From Treponema sp. (lineage in GTDB: Bacteria; Spirochaetota; Spirochaetia; Treponematales; Treponemataceae), in contig JAGCUI010000007.1 of assembly GCA_017962965.1 (NCBI GenBank), forward strand, positions 1 through 40,173: a stretch of 40,173 nt of DNA, written 5' to 3'. A program made the position numbers and the translations under genes. Below, one piece after another: positions 7,646-15,974 of this stretch (the first letter of the stretch is position 1; every line of letters begins with the position of its first letter). The notes beneath the pieces were generated by a model. It did not search any database. It saw only the letters and a program-made list of their open reading frames with translations, and was not told where the DNA came from.

Positions 7646-7693
7646 AAAACGCAGATTTTGATAAAGTAACTTTTACAAAATCTGCGTTTTTTT
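7646..7693 (+). terminator. Strong rho-independent terminator after proS
   Basis: A perfect 15-bp inverted repeat (7646-7660 against 7676-7690, core ACGCAGATTTTG) with a 15-nt loop runs into a T-run ending at 7693. Confidence 0.92.
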
Positions 7694-7729
7694 ATTTATA
7701 TACACAATTTATAAGAAAAGGAAAATAAA

Positions 7730-8827
7730 ATGAAGAAATTAATACTTATTCTTTCAATTTTAATCTGTACACTAACAGCGGCTTTTAGTATGCCAGGCTT
7801 TACTCCTTACATTAAGGATACTTCGGGAGAGTTTGTTTATTACAGAGATTACTCTTTTGCAAGAGAAAGCTACATCGGTATTTTAGGCTACAGCGATTCT
7901 GAATACCAGATTCGATACATTGCACCTGCTGATTCAAAATTAAAGCTTCCTAGAAAAGAAATTGCACTTTTAATCAAGGTAAATCCTAAAAGCAATTATA
8001 TGGAGCTTACAGGAGAATCAATCCTTTCGGAAATGACAAACAACCAGGAAGATATTGATATTATGAACTATCTTCACGACATTCTTTATGAATTCTCTTC
8101 AAGAAGAAATAAGGTTTTGTCTGTTTCGCCAATGGATAAAAACTATGTATTAAACAAGGATTATATCAACAACGGAATTACAGTTTCTGATGAATATGAA
8201 CAGTTTGGCGGCAAGGTAAAAATCACTTACGACTGCCTTATTCCATTCTTTAATCTTAAATGCATTAAAGACAACACAGGAAAAATCCTTTTGGAATGCG
8301 TAACAATCGGTTGTTTAAGATCCAATAATGATAAAACCTTTGAAACCTTTGCTCCAATCGACCTTTCAAACCTTGATAAAAAGCTTGAACTTATGAATAC
8401 AAAGCCTAAAGCAAAGCTTATCAAATACGAAGGAACCTCTGTAATGCTTGATTCACACTGGAAACAGGGAACAGATAATATCTACACCTTTGGAGACGAA
8501 GCTGTTAGTGTTCTTTCAACAATCAAAACAGAAGATACAGATTTTATAAAGCTTTCTTTAACTCTTGCAAGAACACTTTTATGGAGTTCAGAAGGACAGT
8601 ATACAAACTTCCGCGACATTTCTTTTTCAATGAATAAGAGTAAAAAGGAATTAAAGCTTTTAATTACACACTACGGAGAAACTGCTACAAAAGAAGCAAT
8701 TGTACTTTGCGGTGATAAAACAAACAAAAAAAATATTCACTACTTTGGACTTATAGTTAAACACCATGCCTTTTCTACAAGAAACAAATATTATGAGAAT
8801 ATCTTAAATAGTTTTAAAGTAGAATAG
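7730..8827 (+). CDS. Secreted protein of unknown function
   Basis: 365 aa that I do not recognise. The N-terminus is a classical signal peptide (MKKLILILSILICTLTAAFS). The cysteine at 13 lies inside the hydrophobic core and does not form a convincing lipobox, so signal peptidase I cleavage near residue 20 is favoured. The mature part is soluble, mixed alpha/beta and rich in Lys, Asp and Asn, with no repeats or catalytic motif visible. The start has a good AAAAGGA ribosome site. It follows the proS terminator and so has its own promoter, perhaps using the TATAAG near 7711. It faces the GerMN gene tail to tail with an 11-nt gap and no obvious terminator. Confidence 0.75.
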   Translation: MKKLILILSILICTLTAAFSMPGFTPYIKDTSGEFVYYRDYSFARESYIGILGYSDSEYQIRYIAPADSKLKLPRKEIALLIKVNPKSNYMELTGESILSEMTNNQEDIDIMNYLHDILYEFSSRRNKVLSVSPMDKNYVLNKDYINNGITVSDEYEQFGGKVKITYDCLIPFFNLKCIKDNTGKILLECVTIGCLRSNNDKTFETFAPIDLSNLDKKLELMNTKPKAKLIKYEGTSVMLDSHWKQGTDNIYTFGDEAVSVLSTIKTEDTDFIKLSLTLARTLLWSSEGQYTNFRDISFSMNKSKKELKLLITHYGETATKEAIVLCGDKTNKKNIHYFGLIVKHHAFSTRNKYYENILNSFKVE

Positions 8828-8838
8828 ATTAAACGGGA

Positions 8839-9635
8839 TTATTTAGGAAAAGAATTTTTACTCAGCGGAGATCCAATCCACTGACCTTCGCTTCCTAAAT
8901 AATCTTTTTTTTGCCCTTCAATCATAAACTGAACGCTGCTTACAGTAGAAAATGTTGTAGCAGTGTACACAATCTGCATGAGCTGTCCTATATAGCCTTC
9001 AACCCCTACAGGATTTATTTCAAAAGCTTCGTTAAAATTAAGATATGCAACTCCATTAGAAACCTTGGCACTCAAAAGCCTTGTTCCTTCAGGAATTAAA
9101 GACATACAGTTCTTTTCTGCAGCCTGTTTTGTATCTGGACCTTTTATTAAAAGATTGATTGCTGTTGTTAAAGGTGAGTCATTTTTTTCTACCGAACGCT
9201 TAACCATTTTGCGGTTTACAGAGCCATCGGAATCTATTTCTACAAAGCAAAGCTGATAAGTTGTATACTGAACCGGGGATGCAGGCTTTTCAACCTTTGG
9301 TGTTTCCTTTTTAGGCTCTTCTTTTTTTGGAGTTTCTTCAATTTTTACAATTGGATTTGCTTCGTCCACAGGTCTTACGTTTCCTGCAACATCACCCTGA
9401 ACATTAATAGTCAAAGGAACCTCTTCCTGCAAAGGAATCTGTTCTTCTGCAGACGGTGTGTTTGAAACGTGATTCTGTACGAATTCCGGAGTTTTTCCAA
9501 AAACTCTTCAAAAAAATCTGTCTCTTTAAGATTTGTGAACATCTGATCTTTTTTTACAAGAAATAAAATAAATACAATCAGTGCAACTAAGAGACAACAT
9601 GCAACGGCTAAGCCTGTACTTCTTTTCTTACTCAT
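8839..9635 (-). pseudogene. Membrane-anchored GerMN-domain protein, frameshifted
   Basis: Two overlapping frames make one gene. The first (9635 to 9411) encodes a start, a membrane anchor (GLAVACCLLVALIVFILFLV) and an acidic segment ending FFEEFLEK. The second (open from about 9490 to 8839) continues TPEFVQNHVSNTPSAEEQ, a Pro/Lys/Glu-rich linker, and a GerMN (sporulation/germination) domain around LTTAINLLIKGP to YIGQLMQIVYT. Adding one base in the A5 run at 9495-9499, or in the neighbouring T5 run, restores a single 265-aa protein. Loss of function, a homopolymer sequencing error, or slippage by -1 would all look like this. The start has AAGGG 5 nt upstream and a sigma-28-like promoter. GerMN domains occur on surface and lipoproteins; the exact role is unknown. 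Confidence 0.75.
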
Positions 9636-9645
9636 AATACCCTTA

Positions 9646-9672
9646 TTATCGGCATTATTTTGCTAAATATTC
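9646..9672 (-). promoter_or_regulatory. Sigma-28-type promoter of the GerMN gene
   Basis: On the minus strand a perfect GCCGATAA -10 (9646-9653) follows, after 11 bp, GAATATTT (9665-9672; consensus TAAAGTTT, 5 of 8). It overlaps the 3' end of nfnB and lies 10 bases before the start codon at 9635. FliA-type sigma factors drive late motility genes, so linkage to motility is inferred. Confidence 0.5.
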
Positions 9673-11124
9673 ATTAATTGAAGCAGCTGCTTTGCGTCCT
9701 TCTCCCATTGCAAGAATAACTGTGGCAGCACCAAGAACGATGTCTCCACCAGCCCATACCTTTGCATGAGAAGTAGCCTGTTTTTCGTCTACAGTGATGT
9801 GGCCCTTTGCATCTGCATTAAGACCAGGTGTTGTAGAAACAAGCAGAGGATTTGAACCGTTTCCAAGAGCAACAATCATAGCATCGCATGCAACATCGTG
9901 TTCTGAACCAGGAATTGGAACAGGAGAGCGACGTCCCGAAGCATCTGGTTCTCCAAGCTCATAACGAAGACAGCGAACACCACAAACGTGTCCTGTTTCA
10001 TCTCCAAGAACTTCTACAGGGTTTTCGAGGAAACGGAAATTAACTCCTTCTTCTTCTGCGTGTCCAATTTCTTCAAGACGAGCAGGCATTTCGTTACGTG
10101 TACGGCGGTAAACAACATCTACAGTTTCAGCACCAAGACGGAAAGCCATACGTGCAGCATCCATAGCAACGTTACCGGCACCACAAACTACAACATGCTT
10201 TGCTTCGTAAATAGGAGTTGCAGCGTGTTCTTTGTCGTAACCTTTCATAAGGTTTGCACGTGTAAGATATTCGTTTGCAGAGAATACACCAATAAGGTTT
10301 TCTCCAGGAATATTTAAGAATTTTGGAAGACCGGCGCCTGTTCCAACGAAGGCAGCATCGAATTTCTTTTCGTTTAAAAGCTGTTCAAGAGTATTTGTAC
10401 GGCCTACAAGGAAGTTTGTTTCAAACTTTACGCCGATTTTCTTAAGAGTTTCAATTTCGTCCTGAACGATTTTCTTTGGAAGACGGAATTCAGGAATACC
10501 GTACATCATTACACCACCGGCTTTGTGGAAGGCTTCGAAAACTGTTACTTCATGACCGGCACGAGCACAATCAGCAGCAACTGTAAGACCTGCAGGACCA
10601 GCACCAATGATTGCAACCTTTTTTCCAGTCTTTGGAGCAACTACAGGCATTGTTACCTGGCCGTTTTCTCTTTCCCAGTCTGCAACAAAGCGTTCAAGAC
10701 GTCCAATAGAAACAGCCTTTTCCGGAGATTTCCAGATTTTACCAACTGTACATTTTCCCTGACACTGTTTTTCCTGAGGACATACTCGTCCACAGATTGC
10801 AGGAAGAAGGGATGTTTCCTTGATTGTATCTACAGCGGCTTTGAATTCGCCCTTTGCAACTTCTGCAATAAATTTTGGTATATTGATGTTTACAGGACAA
10901 CCTTCCATACAGAATGGTTTTGCGCACTGTAAACAGCGGTTTGCTTCGATAATAGCCTGTTCTTTAGAAAATCCGAGTGCTACTTCGTCCATCTGTCTTG
11001 CTCTTTCTTTTGGATCGCGTGCAGGCATTTCCATCTGAGGAATAGCGTTGCGGTCTTTTGCTGTAAGAGGACCAGCCTTTAATTTTTCCTGTAATTTGTT
11101 ATATTCTTCTGTTACGTCTATCAT
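9655..11124 (-). CDS. nfnB: NfnB: large subunit of NADH-dependent ferredoxin:NADP+ oxidoreductase (GltD-like)
   Basis: 489-aa flavoprotein related to the glutamate synthase small subunit. With NfnA it forms the bifurcating transhydrogenase that couples reduced ferredoxin and NADH oxidation to NADP+ reduction in anaerobes. The N-terminus has eight cysteines in two clusters for [4Fe-4S] centres: C64, C67, C72, C76 and C111, C115, C121, C125. Dinucleotide-binding motifs follow: VAIIGAGPAGLTVAADC (FAD) and VVVCGAGNVAMDAA (NADPH). No large GltB subunit is nearby, while NfnA is 13 nt upstream, so NfnAB is preferred over glutamate synthase. ATG 11124 has GAGG upstream. Known NfnB and GltA-annotated proteins are about this length. 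Confidence 0.9.
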   Translation of the reverse strand: MIDVTEEYNKLQEKLKAGPLTAKDRNAIPQMEMPARDPKERARQMDEVALGFSKEQAIIEANRCLQCAKPFCMEGCPVNINIPKFIAEVAKGEFKAAVDTIKETSLLPAICGRVCPQEKQCQGKCTVGKIWKSPEKAVSIGRLERFVADWERENGQVTMPVVAPKTGKKVAIIGAGPAGLTVAADCARAGHEVTVFEAFHKAGGVMMYGIPEFRLPKKIVQDEIETLKKIGVKFETNFLVGRTNTLEQLLNEKKFDAAFVGTGAGLPKFLNIPGENLIGVFSANEYLTRANLMKGYDKEHAATPIYEAKHVVVCGAGNVAMDAARMAFRLGAETVDVVYRRTRNEMPARLEEIGHAEEEGVNFRFLENPVEVLGDETGHVCGVRCLRYELGEPDASGRRSPVPIPGSEHDVACDAMIVALGNGSNPLLVSTTPGLNADAKGHITVDEKQATSHAKVWAGGDIVLGAATVILAMGEGRKAAASINEYLAK

Positions 11125-11137
11125 CTTTTTCCTCTTA

Positions 11138-11992
11138 TTACTTTGCTAATTTATCTGCTTCTGCCTGAAGTTTGCATTTGTGGAAATCTTCTGTTTCGCG
11201 GTCTTTGAATGATTTCATACGCATCATCATATTGTCCCAGTCTACAAGGTGGGCATCAAATTCAGGACCGTCTACACAAACGAACTTAGTTTTACCGTCA
11301 TAACTTACACGACAGCCACCGCACATACCGGTTCCGTCAATCATGATTGTATTTAAAGAAACTGTTGTTTTAATTCCGAATGGTTTTGTTGTTGCAGCAC
11401 AGAACTTCATCATAATTGGAGGTCCGATTGCAATTACTTCTGCAGGTGGTGTCTGACTTTCACACATTTCCTTAAGTGGAACTGTAGAAACACCCTGACG
11501 TCCTGCTGAACCGTCGTCTGTCATGATGATTACTTCATCTGCCAGAGCCTTCATCTCTTCTACATAAATAAGAAGGTCCTTTGTGCGGGCTGCAATAATC
11601 ATAATTACTTTATTTCCGGCTGCTTTGTGTGCCTGAACGATTGGATAACATGGTGCTACACCAAATCCACCGCCAACTACAACAACCGGTGCGTCATATT
11701 TTTCGATTTTTGAAGGATTTCCAAGAGGTCCCAGAATTGTAGGAAGTTCCTGTCCTGCTTCCATAAGTGAAAGCTTATAAGTTGTGGCTCCTACTGCCTG
11801 GAAAACGAGAGCAATCCAACCTTCTTCTGCATTTGCGTCTGCAATTGTAAGAGGTACGCGCTCTCCAAATTCAGCTTCTACCTGAATAATAACAAACTGT
11901 CCTGCTTTTCTGTTGCGGGCAATTTCAGGTGCTTGAACTTTCATATAAAATACACCTGCAGAAAGCTGTTTTTTTTCAATAATTTTAAACAT
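11138..11992 (-). CDS. nfnA: NfnA: small FAD/[2Fe-2S] subunit of NADH-dependent ferredoxin:NADP+ oxidoreductase
   Basis: 284-aa ferredoxin-reductase-like protein of the PyrK/SudB class. Visible are the FAD-binding RVPLTIADA segment, the NAD-binding VVVGGGFGVAPCYP near 103-117, and the cluster region GTGMCGGCRV with FVCVDGPEFD (C224, C227, C239). In characterised NfnA the [2Fe-2S] uses three Cys and one Asp; D219 is suitably placed here. It is first in a two-gene operon with nfnB. The start ATG has an AGAGGA ribosome site 6 nt upstream and a good promoter at 12026-12054. Annotation pipelines often call this family sulfide/dihydroorotate dehydrogenase-like. Confidence 0.9.
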   Translation of the reverse strand: MFKIIEKKQLSAGVFYMKVQAPEIARNRKAGQFVIIQVEAEFGERVPLTIADANAEEGWIALVFQAVGATTYKLSLMEAGQELPTILGPLGNPSKIEKYDAPVVVVGGGFGVAPCYPIVQAHKAAGNKVIMIIAARTKDLLIYVEEMKALADEVIIMTDDGSAGRQGVSTVPLKEMCESQTPPAEVIAIGPPIMMKFCAATTKPFGIKTTVSLNTIMIDGTGMCGGCRVSYDGKTKFVCVDGPEFDAHLVDWDNMMMRMKSFKDRETEDFHKCKLQAEADKLAK

Positions 11993-12025
11993 CTTAAGTC
12001 CTCTTTAAAACTTGATTGACTTATA

Positions 12026-12054
12026 ATTTTACTGAACGACACTAATTGCGTCAA
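12026..12054 (-). promoter_or_regulatory. nfnAB promoter
   Basis: Minus-strand -35 TTGACG (12049-12054), exact 17-bp spacer, -10 TAAAAT (12026-12031). The start codon at 11992 leaves a short leader carrying a Shine-Dalgarno sequence. Confidence 0.7.
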
Positions 12055-12095
12055 TTGTCATTTTAGCAAAGAGGCTTTTATTATTTTTTTGTTTT

Positions 12096-13325
12096 CTACA
12101 TACCCACAGAAACCTGGGCAAAGGCACCAACACCGGCTCCTCTAAAGCTTCCTGTAAAGCTTGAAGATTCAGCGGCCACACCAACCATCAATTCAAAGAT
12201 TCTTAAGTTAATATCAACCTTGAATTTATGTGAATAAATCTTGTCTGTGCGCTCTGTTGAAACATAAAAATTCAATACGTTCCAGAAACCAAGCCTCATT
12301 CCAAGGAAATAGTCGAAATAAAAGTCGGTTTTAACGCCTTCGGAAGCAAACGGATGTTCAATTCCAAGTCCAAGGCCGGCATAATAATCCATTACACCAT
12401 TAAAAGGATGGAATTTTCCGTTGATATTAAACTTCATCGGGCGGTTTAATGTAATTGTTTCGTCCCTTACTTCGGACTTAGTCATTTCATAATTAAACTG
12501 AGGGTTTCCAATATCCATGATTGTTGTGTGCATGGAAGAAGTAACCTTATAATCAGAAACTTTATTGATTTTACAAGGATAAATCGGGATTCTTGCACTT
12601 CCATAGAGTGTGAGATATCTGTATAAATCATAGCTTGCGGCTACTGTCAAATCAAATCCGCAGTTTTTAAGCACATGGATATAGTCGTTCTGGAAAATAA
12701 ATTCCGGATCAAACTTTCCTTCTGCATTAAAGAACTGATAATCCGAGTGAATTGCAAGATTCCCTACTAAATCATAACCGAATTCACCGCTTTCTGAGTT
12801 GGAAATTACAACCTTTGATTCATCTGCAGAAAGATGGAAGAGGGCATAATAAATGTTCGGGCTGACAGTAAGAGAAAATTTCTTTGTATTCCAGCCCACA
12901 TCAAGTCCTACATAACCAAAGGCATCGGCATATCCGTTTACATCGATGTTTATATCTTCATTGATTGTGTTTCCGTAACCAATAAAATCGAACAATGCTT
13001 TTCCGATTCCAATGGTTGAATAAACATCAACACCAATATTCAGCTTTAATACAAGACCGTTTGGAATATCAAGACCAAAGGAAACTTTAGGCTTTGCATC
13101 CAGAATCATCTTAAAGCCGTCTTCGCCCATATTATCTGCAATCTGAGTAAAATCAATTAAAACCTTTTCCTGCAAAACATCCTTTGTTCCAATAAGGTTG
13201 TTGGAAAAATTAACAGGAAGATCGATTGTTACGTCAAAATAACGTTCATTAAAAAATCGTTCTTCGGCAAAAGCGGAAAGAGAGAAAATTGCAGATATAA
13301 AAAGTACAGTAAAAAGTCTTTTCAC
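12096..13325 (-). CDS. Predicted outer-membrane beta-barrel protein of unknown function
   Basis: 409 aa with a cleavable signal peptide (MKRLFTVLFISAIFSLSAFA, then E21). The mature part has alternating aromatic/hydrophobic and polar strands rich in Tyr, Phe, Gly and Asp (for example FGYVGLDVGWNTKKFSLTV and YYAGLGLGIEH). It ends GAFAQVSVGM, an amphipathic final strand as in outer-membrane barrels. I do not recognise a family. The start is GTG with a strong GGGGAGG ribosome site 8 nt upstream, beginning 1 nt after the stop of the upstream lipoprotein gene, so the two products are translated together and probably form a surface complex. No clear terminator follows. Confidence 0.72.
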   Translation of the reverse strand: MKRLFTVLFISAIFSLSAFAEERFFNERYFDVTIDLPVNFSNNLIGTKDVLQEKVLIDFTQIADNMGEDGFKMILDAKPKVSFGLDIPNGLVLKLNIGVDVYSTIGIGKALFDFIGYGNTINEDINIDVNGYADAFGYVGLDVGWNTKKFSLTVSPNIYYALFHLSADESKVVISNSESGEFGYDLVGNLAIHSDYQFFNAEGKFDPEFIFQNDYIHVLKNCGFDLTVAASYDLYRYLTLYGSARIPIYPCKINKVSDYKVTSSMHTTIMDIGNPQFNYEMTKSEVRDETITLNRPMKFNINGKFHPFNGVMDYYAGLGLGIEHPFASEGVKTDFYFDYFLGMRLGFWNVLNFYVSTERTDKIYSHKFKVDINLRIFELMVGVAAESSSFTGSFRGAGVGAFAQVSVGM

Positions 13326-13326
13326 T

Positions 13327-15843
13327 TTAGTCGCCTCCCCATATTTTTATTTCTTTTCCATTTGTATTTATACCAAGATCTATTTTAGATTTAATTCCCA
13401 TTTTTCTAGGCACTGCAAGAGATCCAGCCTTTAACCTTATGAGAGCCGATGGTTGAAGAGGGAAGGTATTCAAAAGTGTTGTAGGGTTTTCTGAATATTT
13501 TCCGCCGCTTAAAGAAAGGGTCTTTGTTTCAAATACACTGCCAGAGCCGTCCATATCCATAATAATCTGTATATCGCTGGAAGAGATGAACGGTTTTTTA
13601 GTAGGAGCATAAGCAATGGAAACTGATTCTATAATTTCCAGAGCCTTTGAAATATTTCCTAAATCTGTTGGACCCGAACGATGCATTACATCCCAGTTAG
13701 CATCAGATGTATCTACGTTCATAAGCTGAATAATATCAATATCTACATCAGACAAGAGGTTTACTTCGAGAGGAAGAATAATGAGTGCTACAATCTTAAT
13801 TGATGTATTTGTAGAATTCTGCAATGCATCGTGATTGATTGTAATTTCTCCGCTTCCTCCTGTTGTTAATCCAAGGTTATAATCAATTCCAAGCTTACTT
13901 CCAGGATTTGTTGTTGTTGCATTCAAAATAGGAGCCATATCAGATGGAAATCCGCCTGTTACAACAGAAGTAACCATATTGTCGTCTGTTTTTACCAAAG
14001 TTGGTTCTACGGCAAAGTTCAATACTTCATTAGTTGAAGAAGTTCCAAGAATATAGTGATCGTAGCCAGCAATAGGAGCATCACTTGAGTTTGCAAGGAA
14101 GAACTTTATTTTTCCTGAGAATTTTGGATTATTAAAAGCTGTAAGGTTTGGAATATCGCAGTAAAGGTGTACCGGTAATTCCTTAAGGGTAATTCTATCA
14201 GAAATTGTTGTGTGCAATGCTGTATCAAGAGAGCTGAATAAAGAGCCAAGATTAAAGTCCATGCACATGTTTCCGCTTGAAGATAAGTTTCCTGAATCGA
14301 TTGTTATGTCTTCCCAGTTCAAAACAGGGGTAACTTCAACTTTTACCTTATATGTTTTTCCAGGTTCTACATTAACCGCAATAATTTTTCCTGCAGTTGA
14401 GCCTGGTAAATCAAGGTTTGCTGCAAAATCAATTTTTGTGGTGCTTGTAATTACAGTTTCGTTTGTGCTTGTTGTAAGAAAGCTTACTTCCTGGTTTGAT
14501 TTTCCTGCTTCAAGAATCTGGTCTGTTGTACCGGTTAATCCTAAGAAGTTTGATTCAACGTCTTTAAGTGTAAAATCGTTTCCGCTTGGGAATGTGTTTG
14601 TATATTTTACTTTAATACCGCAGCCTTCTTTCCAGTTGATTTTTTTAACCATAGTTTTTGCTTCGTCCGGTAAATCCTGATTTACATTGATTGATGTATC
14701 TGTTCCGTCTGGAAGCTTAACACGAACACTCTGAATCAAAGGAATATCTGTGCTCATTGTTATTTTTGGCTTTTTATTAAAGTAGATATCTGCGTTAGAA
14801 AAATTAACTGTTAAATCTAAAGTTGCGTCTATATCCTGGTTTGTAAAGGTTACTCCGCCAAGATCTGTTGTGTCTCCATTAATTGTTGCAGTTAATCCGC
14901 CTGTAAGAGCAATTGTTTTATTCAAAGAAACTCCAGTCCAGCCCGGTGTTTCGATAATACAGCTTAAAGAGCTTCCTGTTCCAAAGGTACATTCTTCCAG
15001 AGAGTCGTTACCGGTTCCTACTGGGAATGATGTAGAAAGCTGAGGTAAATCTACAGGGCTTGCAGAGGTTACTCCGTGTGCCGATTTTAATTTACTTGAA
15101 TCCTTGATAACGCCTGCAAAGTTTTCCGAGGAAGCGTTTTCAAAGGCAATATAGGTGTATGCTCCGTAAAGAGACTTTCCTGAAATATCTAAGGTCGCTT
15201 TTCCGCCGGAAATTGTTGTCTGTGCAATTTTTGTTGTTTGTGCATCTGAATCTGTTGCAGCACTATAAAGGGCAACTCTTCCGCTTAAAGAAGTATCTGT
15301 TGTTGTAATTTCAATGAGACCGTTATTATAAATTACGTGGTCAAAGTTTGAAGCAAAGTTTACCTGCTGTAGTGTATCTCCACCGTCAATTCCTCCGGCA
15401 AAAGTAACCATAGCATTTACCATGGCGTTAATTACATCAATATCAAATTCCTGGGATGTATTTAAATTTACAGCCGGTATTGCAATTTCCTGTTCAAAGC
15501 TCATGGCACTGAGGCTGCTTCCTAAATCTGTGCTCGCCATAAAAGAACTAAAGTCCAAAGGGATTTCCTGAATAGGCACACGAATTAAGAACATCTGTTT
15601 CTGCTGGTTTCCGCCCGGATTATAATCATAAGCCTGCATTCCACCGCTCATGGAACCGCTCAAAAGAGTTGAAAGGTTAAAATGTTCAGACAAATCCATG
15701 TCTAATTCAGTTATTGTAAAGTTATATTTTGCATGAGTTGTAACTGCAACTTCCTTAGGTAAAGAAATATTTGTAATATCATTAACACAACCGATTACAA
15801 ACAGAGAAATAAATAACAATGCCGGTAAAATACTCTTCTTCAT
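13327..15843 (-). CDS. Large predicted lipoprotein of unknown function
   Basis: 838 aa starting MKKSILPALLFISLFVIGC, with the lipobox cysteine at 19, so it should be lipid-anchored. ATG 15843 has AGGAG 7 nt upstream and is preferred over an in-frame GTG-type start 12 codons earlier, which has no ribosome site. The mature part is rich in Ser, Thr, Asn, Asp and Gly with many short beta-strand-like segments, and several TDTSINVN-like and SGGKxxL-like patches suggest repeated beta domains. I cannot name a fold or function. It is translated first, immediately followed by the beta-barrel protein. The promoter has an extended -10 framed by an 11-bp inverted repeat. Confidence 0.78.
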   Translation of the reverse strand: MKKSILPALLFISLFVIGCVNDITNISLPKEVAVTTHAKYNFTITELDMDLSEHFNLSTLLSGSMSGGMQAYDYNPGGNQQKQMFLIRVPIQEIPLDFSSFMASTDLGSSLSAMSFEQEIAIPAVNLNTSQEFDIDVINAMVNAMVTFAGGIDGGDTLQQVNFASNFDHVIYNNGLIEITTTDTSLSGRVALYSAATDSDAQTTKIAQTTISGGKATLDISGKSLYGAYTYIAFENASSENFAGVIKDSSKLKSAHGVTSASPVDLPQLSTSFPVGTGNDSLEECTFGTGSSLSCIIETPGWTGVSLNKTIALTGGLTATINGDTTDLGGVTFTNQDIDATLDLTVNFSNADIYFNKKPKITMSTDIPLIQSVRVKLPDGTDTSINVNQDLPDEAKTMVKKINWKEGCGIKVKYTNTFPSGNDFTLKDVESNFLGLTGTTDQILEAGKSNQEVSFLTTSTNETVITSTTKIDFAANLDLPGSTAGKIIAVNVEPGKTYKVKVEVTPVLNWEDITIDSGNLSSSGNMCMDFNLGSLFSSLDTALHTTISDRITLKELPVHLYCDIPNLTAFNNPKFSGKIKFFLANSSDAPIAGYDHYILGTSSTNEVLNFAVEPTLVKTDDNMVTSVVTGGFPSDMAPILNATTTNPGSKLGIDYNLGLTTGGSGEITINHDALQNSTNTSIKIVALIILPLEVNLLSDVDIDIIQLMNVDTSDANWDVMHRSGPTDLGNISKALEIIESVSIAYAPTKKPFISSSDIQIIMDMDGSGSVFETKTLSLSGGKYSENPTTLLNTFPLQPSALIRLKAGSLAVPRKMGIKSKIDLGINTNGKEIKIWGGD

Positions 15844-15862
15844 AAATATCTCCTGAAAAAAA

Positions 15863-15912
15863 TAACCTTTTAAAACCACCCTATTATATCATCGGCAGGA
15901 ATTAAAAGGTTA
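15863..15912. repeat. 11-bp inverted repeat framing the lipoprotein promoter
   Basis: TAACCTTTTAA at 15863-15873 and its exact reverse complement TTAAAAGGTTA at 15902-15912 are separated by 28 bp. The -10 box lies between them. The arms are far apart for a normal terminator and there is no adjacent T-run. A dimeric regulator site or a leader stem is possible. Confidence 0.6.
15883..15891 (-). promoter_or_regulatory. Extended -10 promoter of the lipoprotein/barrel operon
   Basis: On the minus strand the sequence reads TGATATAAT, a perfect extended -10 (TGnTATAAT). No good -35 is visible, which is usual for extended -10 promoters. The predicted leader is about 33 nt and carries AGGAG. Confidence 0.65.
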
Positions 15913-15974
15913 CACATATTTTAAGAAATTTTTAAGAATTCACTTATTTTTAACTGTATTCTACCATAAATTTG

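Noticed and set aside
9490-9506. Programmed -1 ribosomal frameshift in the GerMN gene
   Set aside because: There is an A5 run but no X-XXY-YYZ heptamer, no clear downstream stem and no family precedent. Mutation or sequence error is simpler, so I report only the split.
9988-10932. Plus-strand open frames of 109 and 135 aa rich in Cys and Phe
   Set aside because: They lie entirely antisense to the well-supported nfnB gene, have no ribosome site, and their composition is what reverse-complemented coding DNA gives.
9655-11992. Glutamate synthase small subunit and a sulfide dehydrogenase
   Set aside because: The adjacency, sizes and cysteine patterns fit NfnAB better; there is no GltB in the neighbourhood.
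14210-14680. 156-aa plus-strand open frame
   Set aside because: It is antisense inside the lipoprotein gene, with no promoter, ribosome site or recognisable domain.
15887-15900. GCCGATGA on the minus strand as a third FliA promoter
   Set aside because: The -10 differs from consensus and the only TAA-type -35 sits 3 bp too close. The overlapping extended -10 explains the promoter better.
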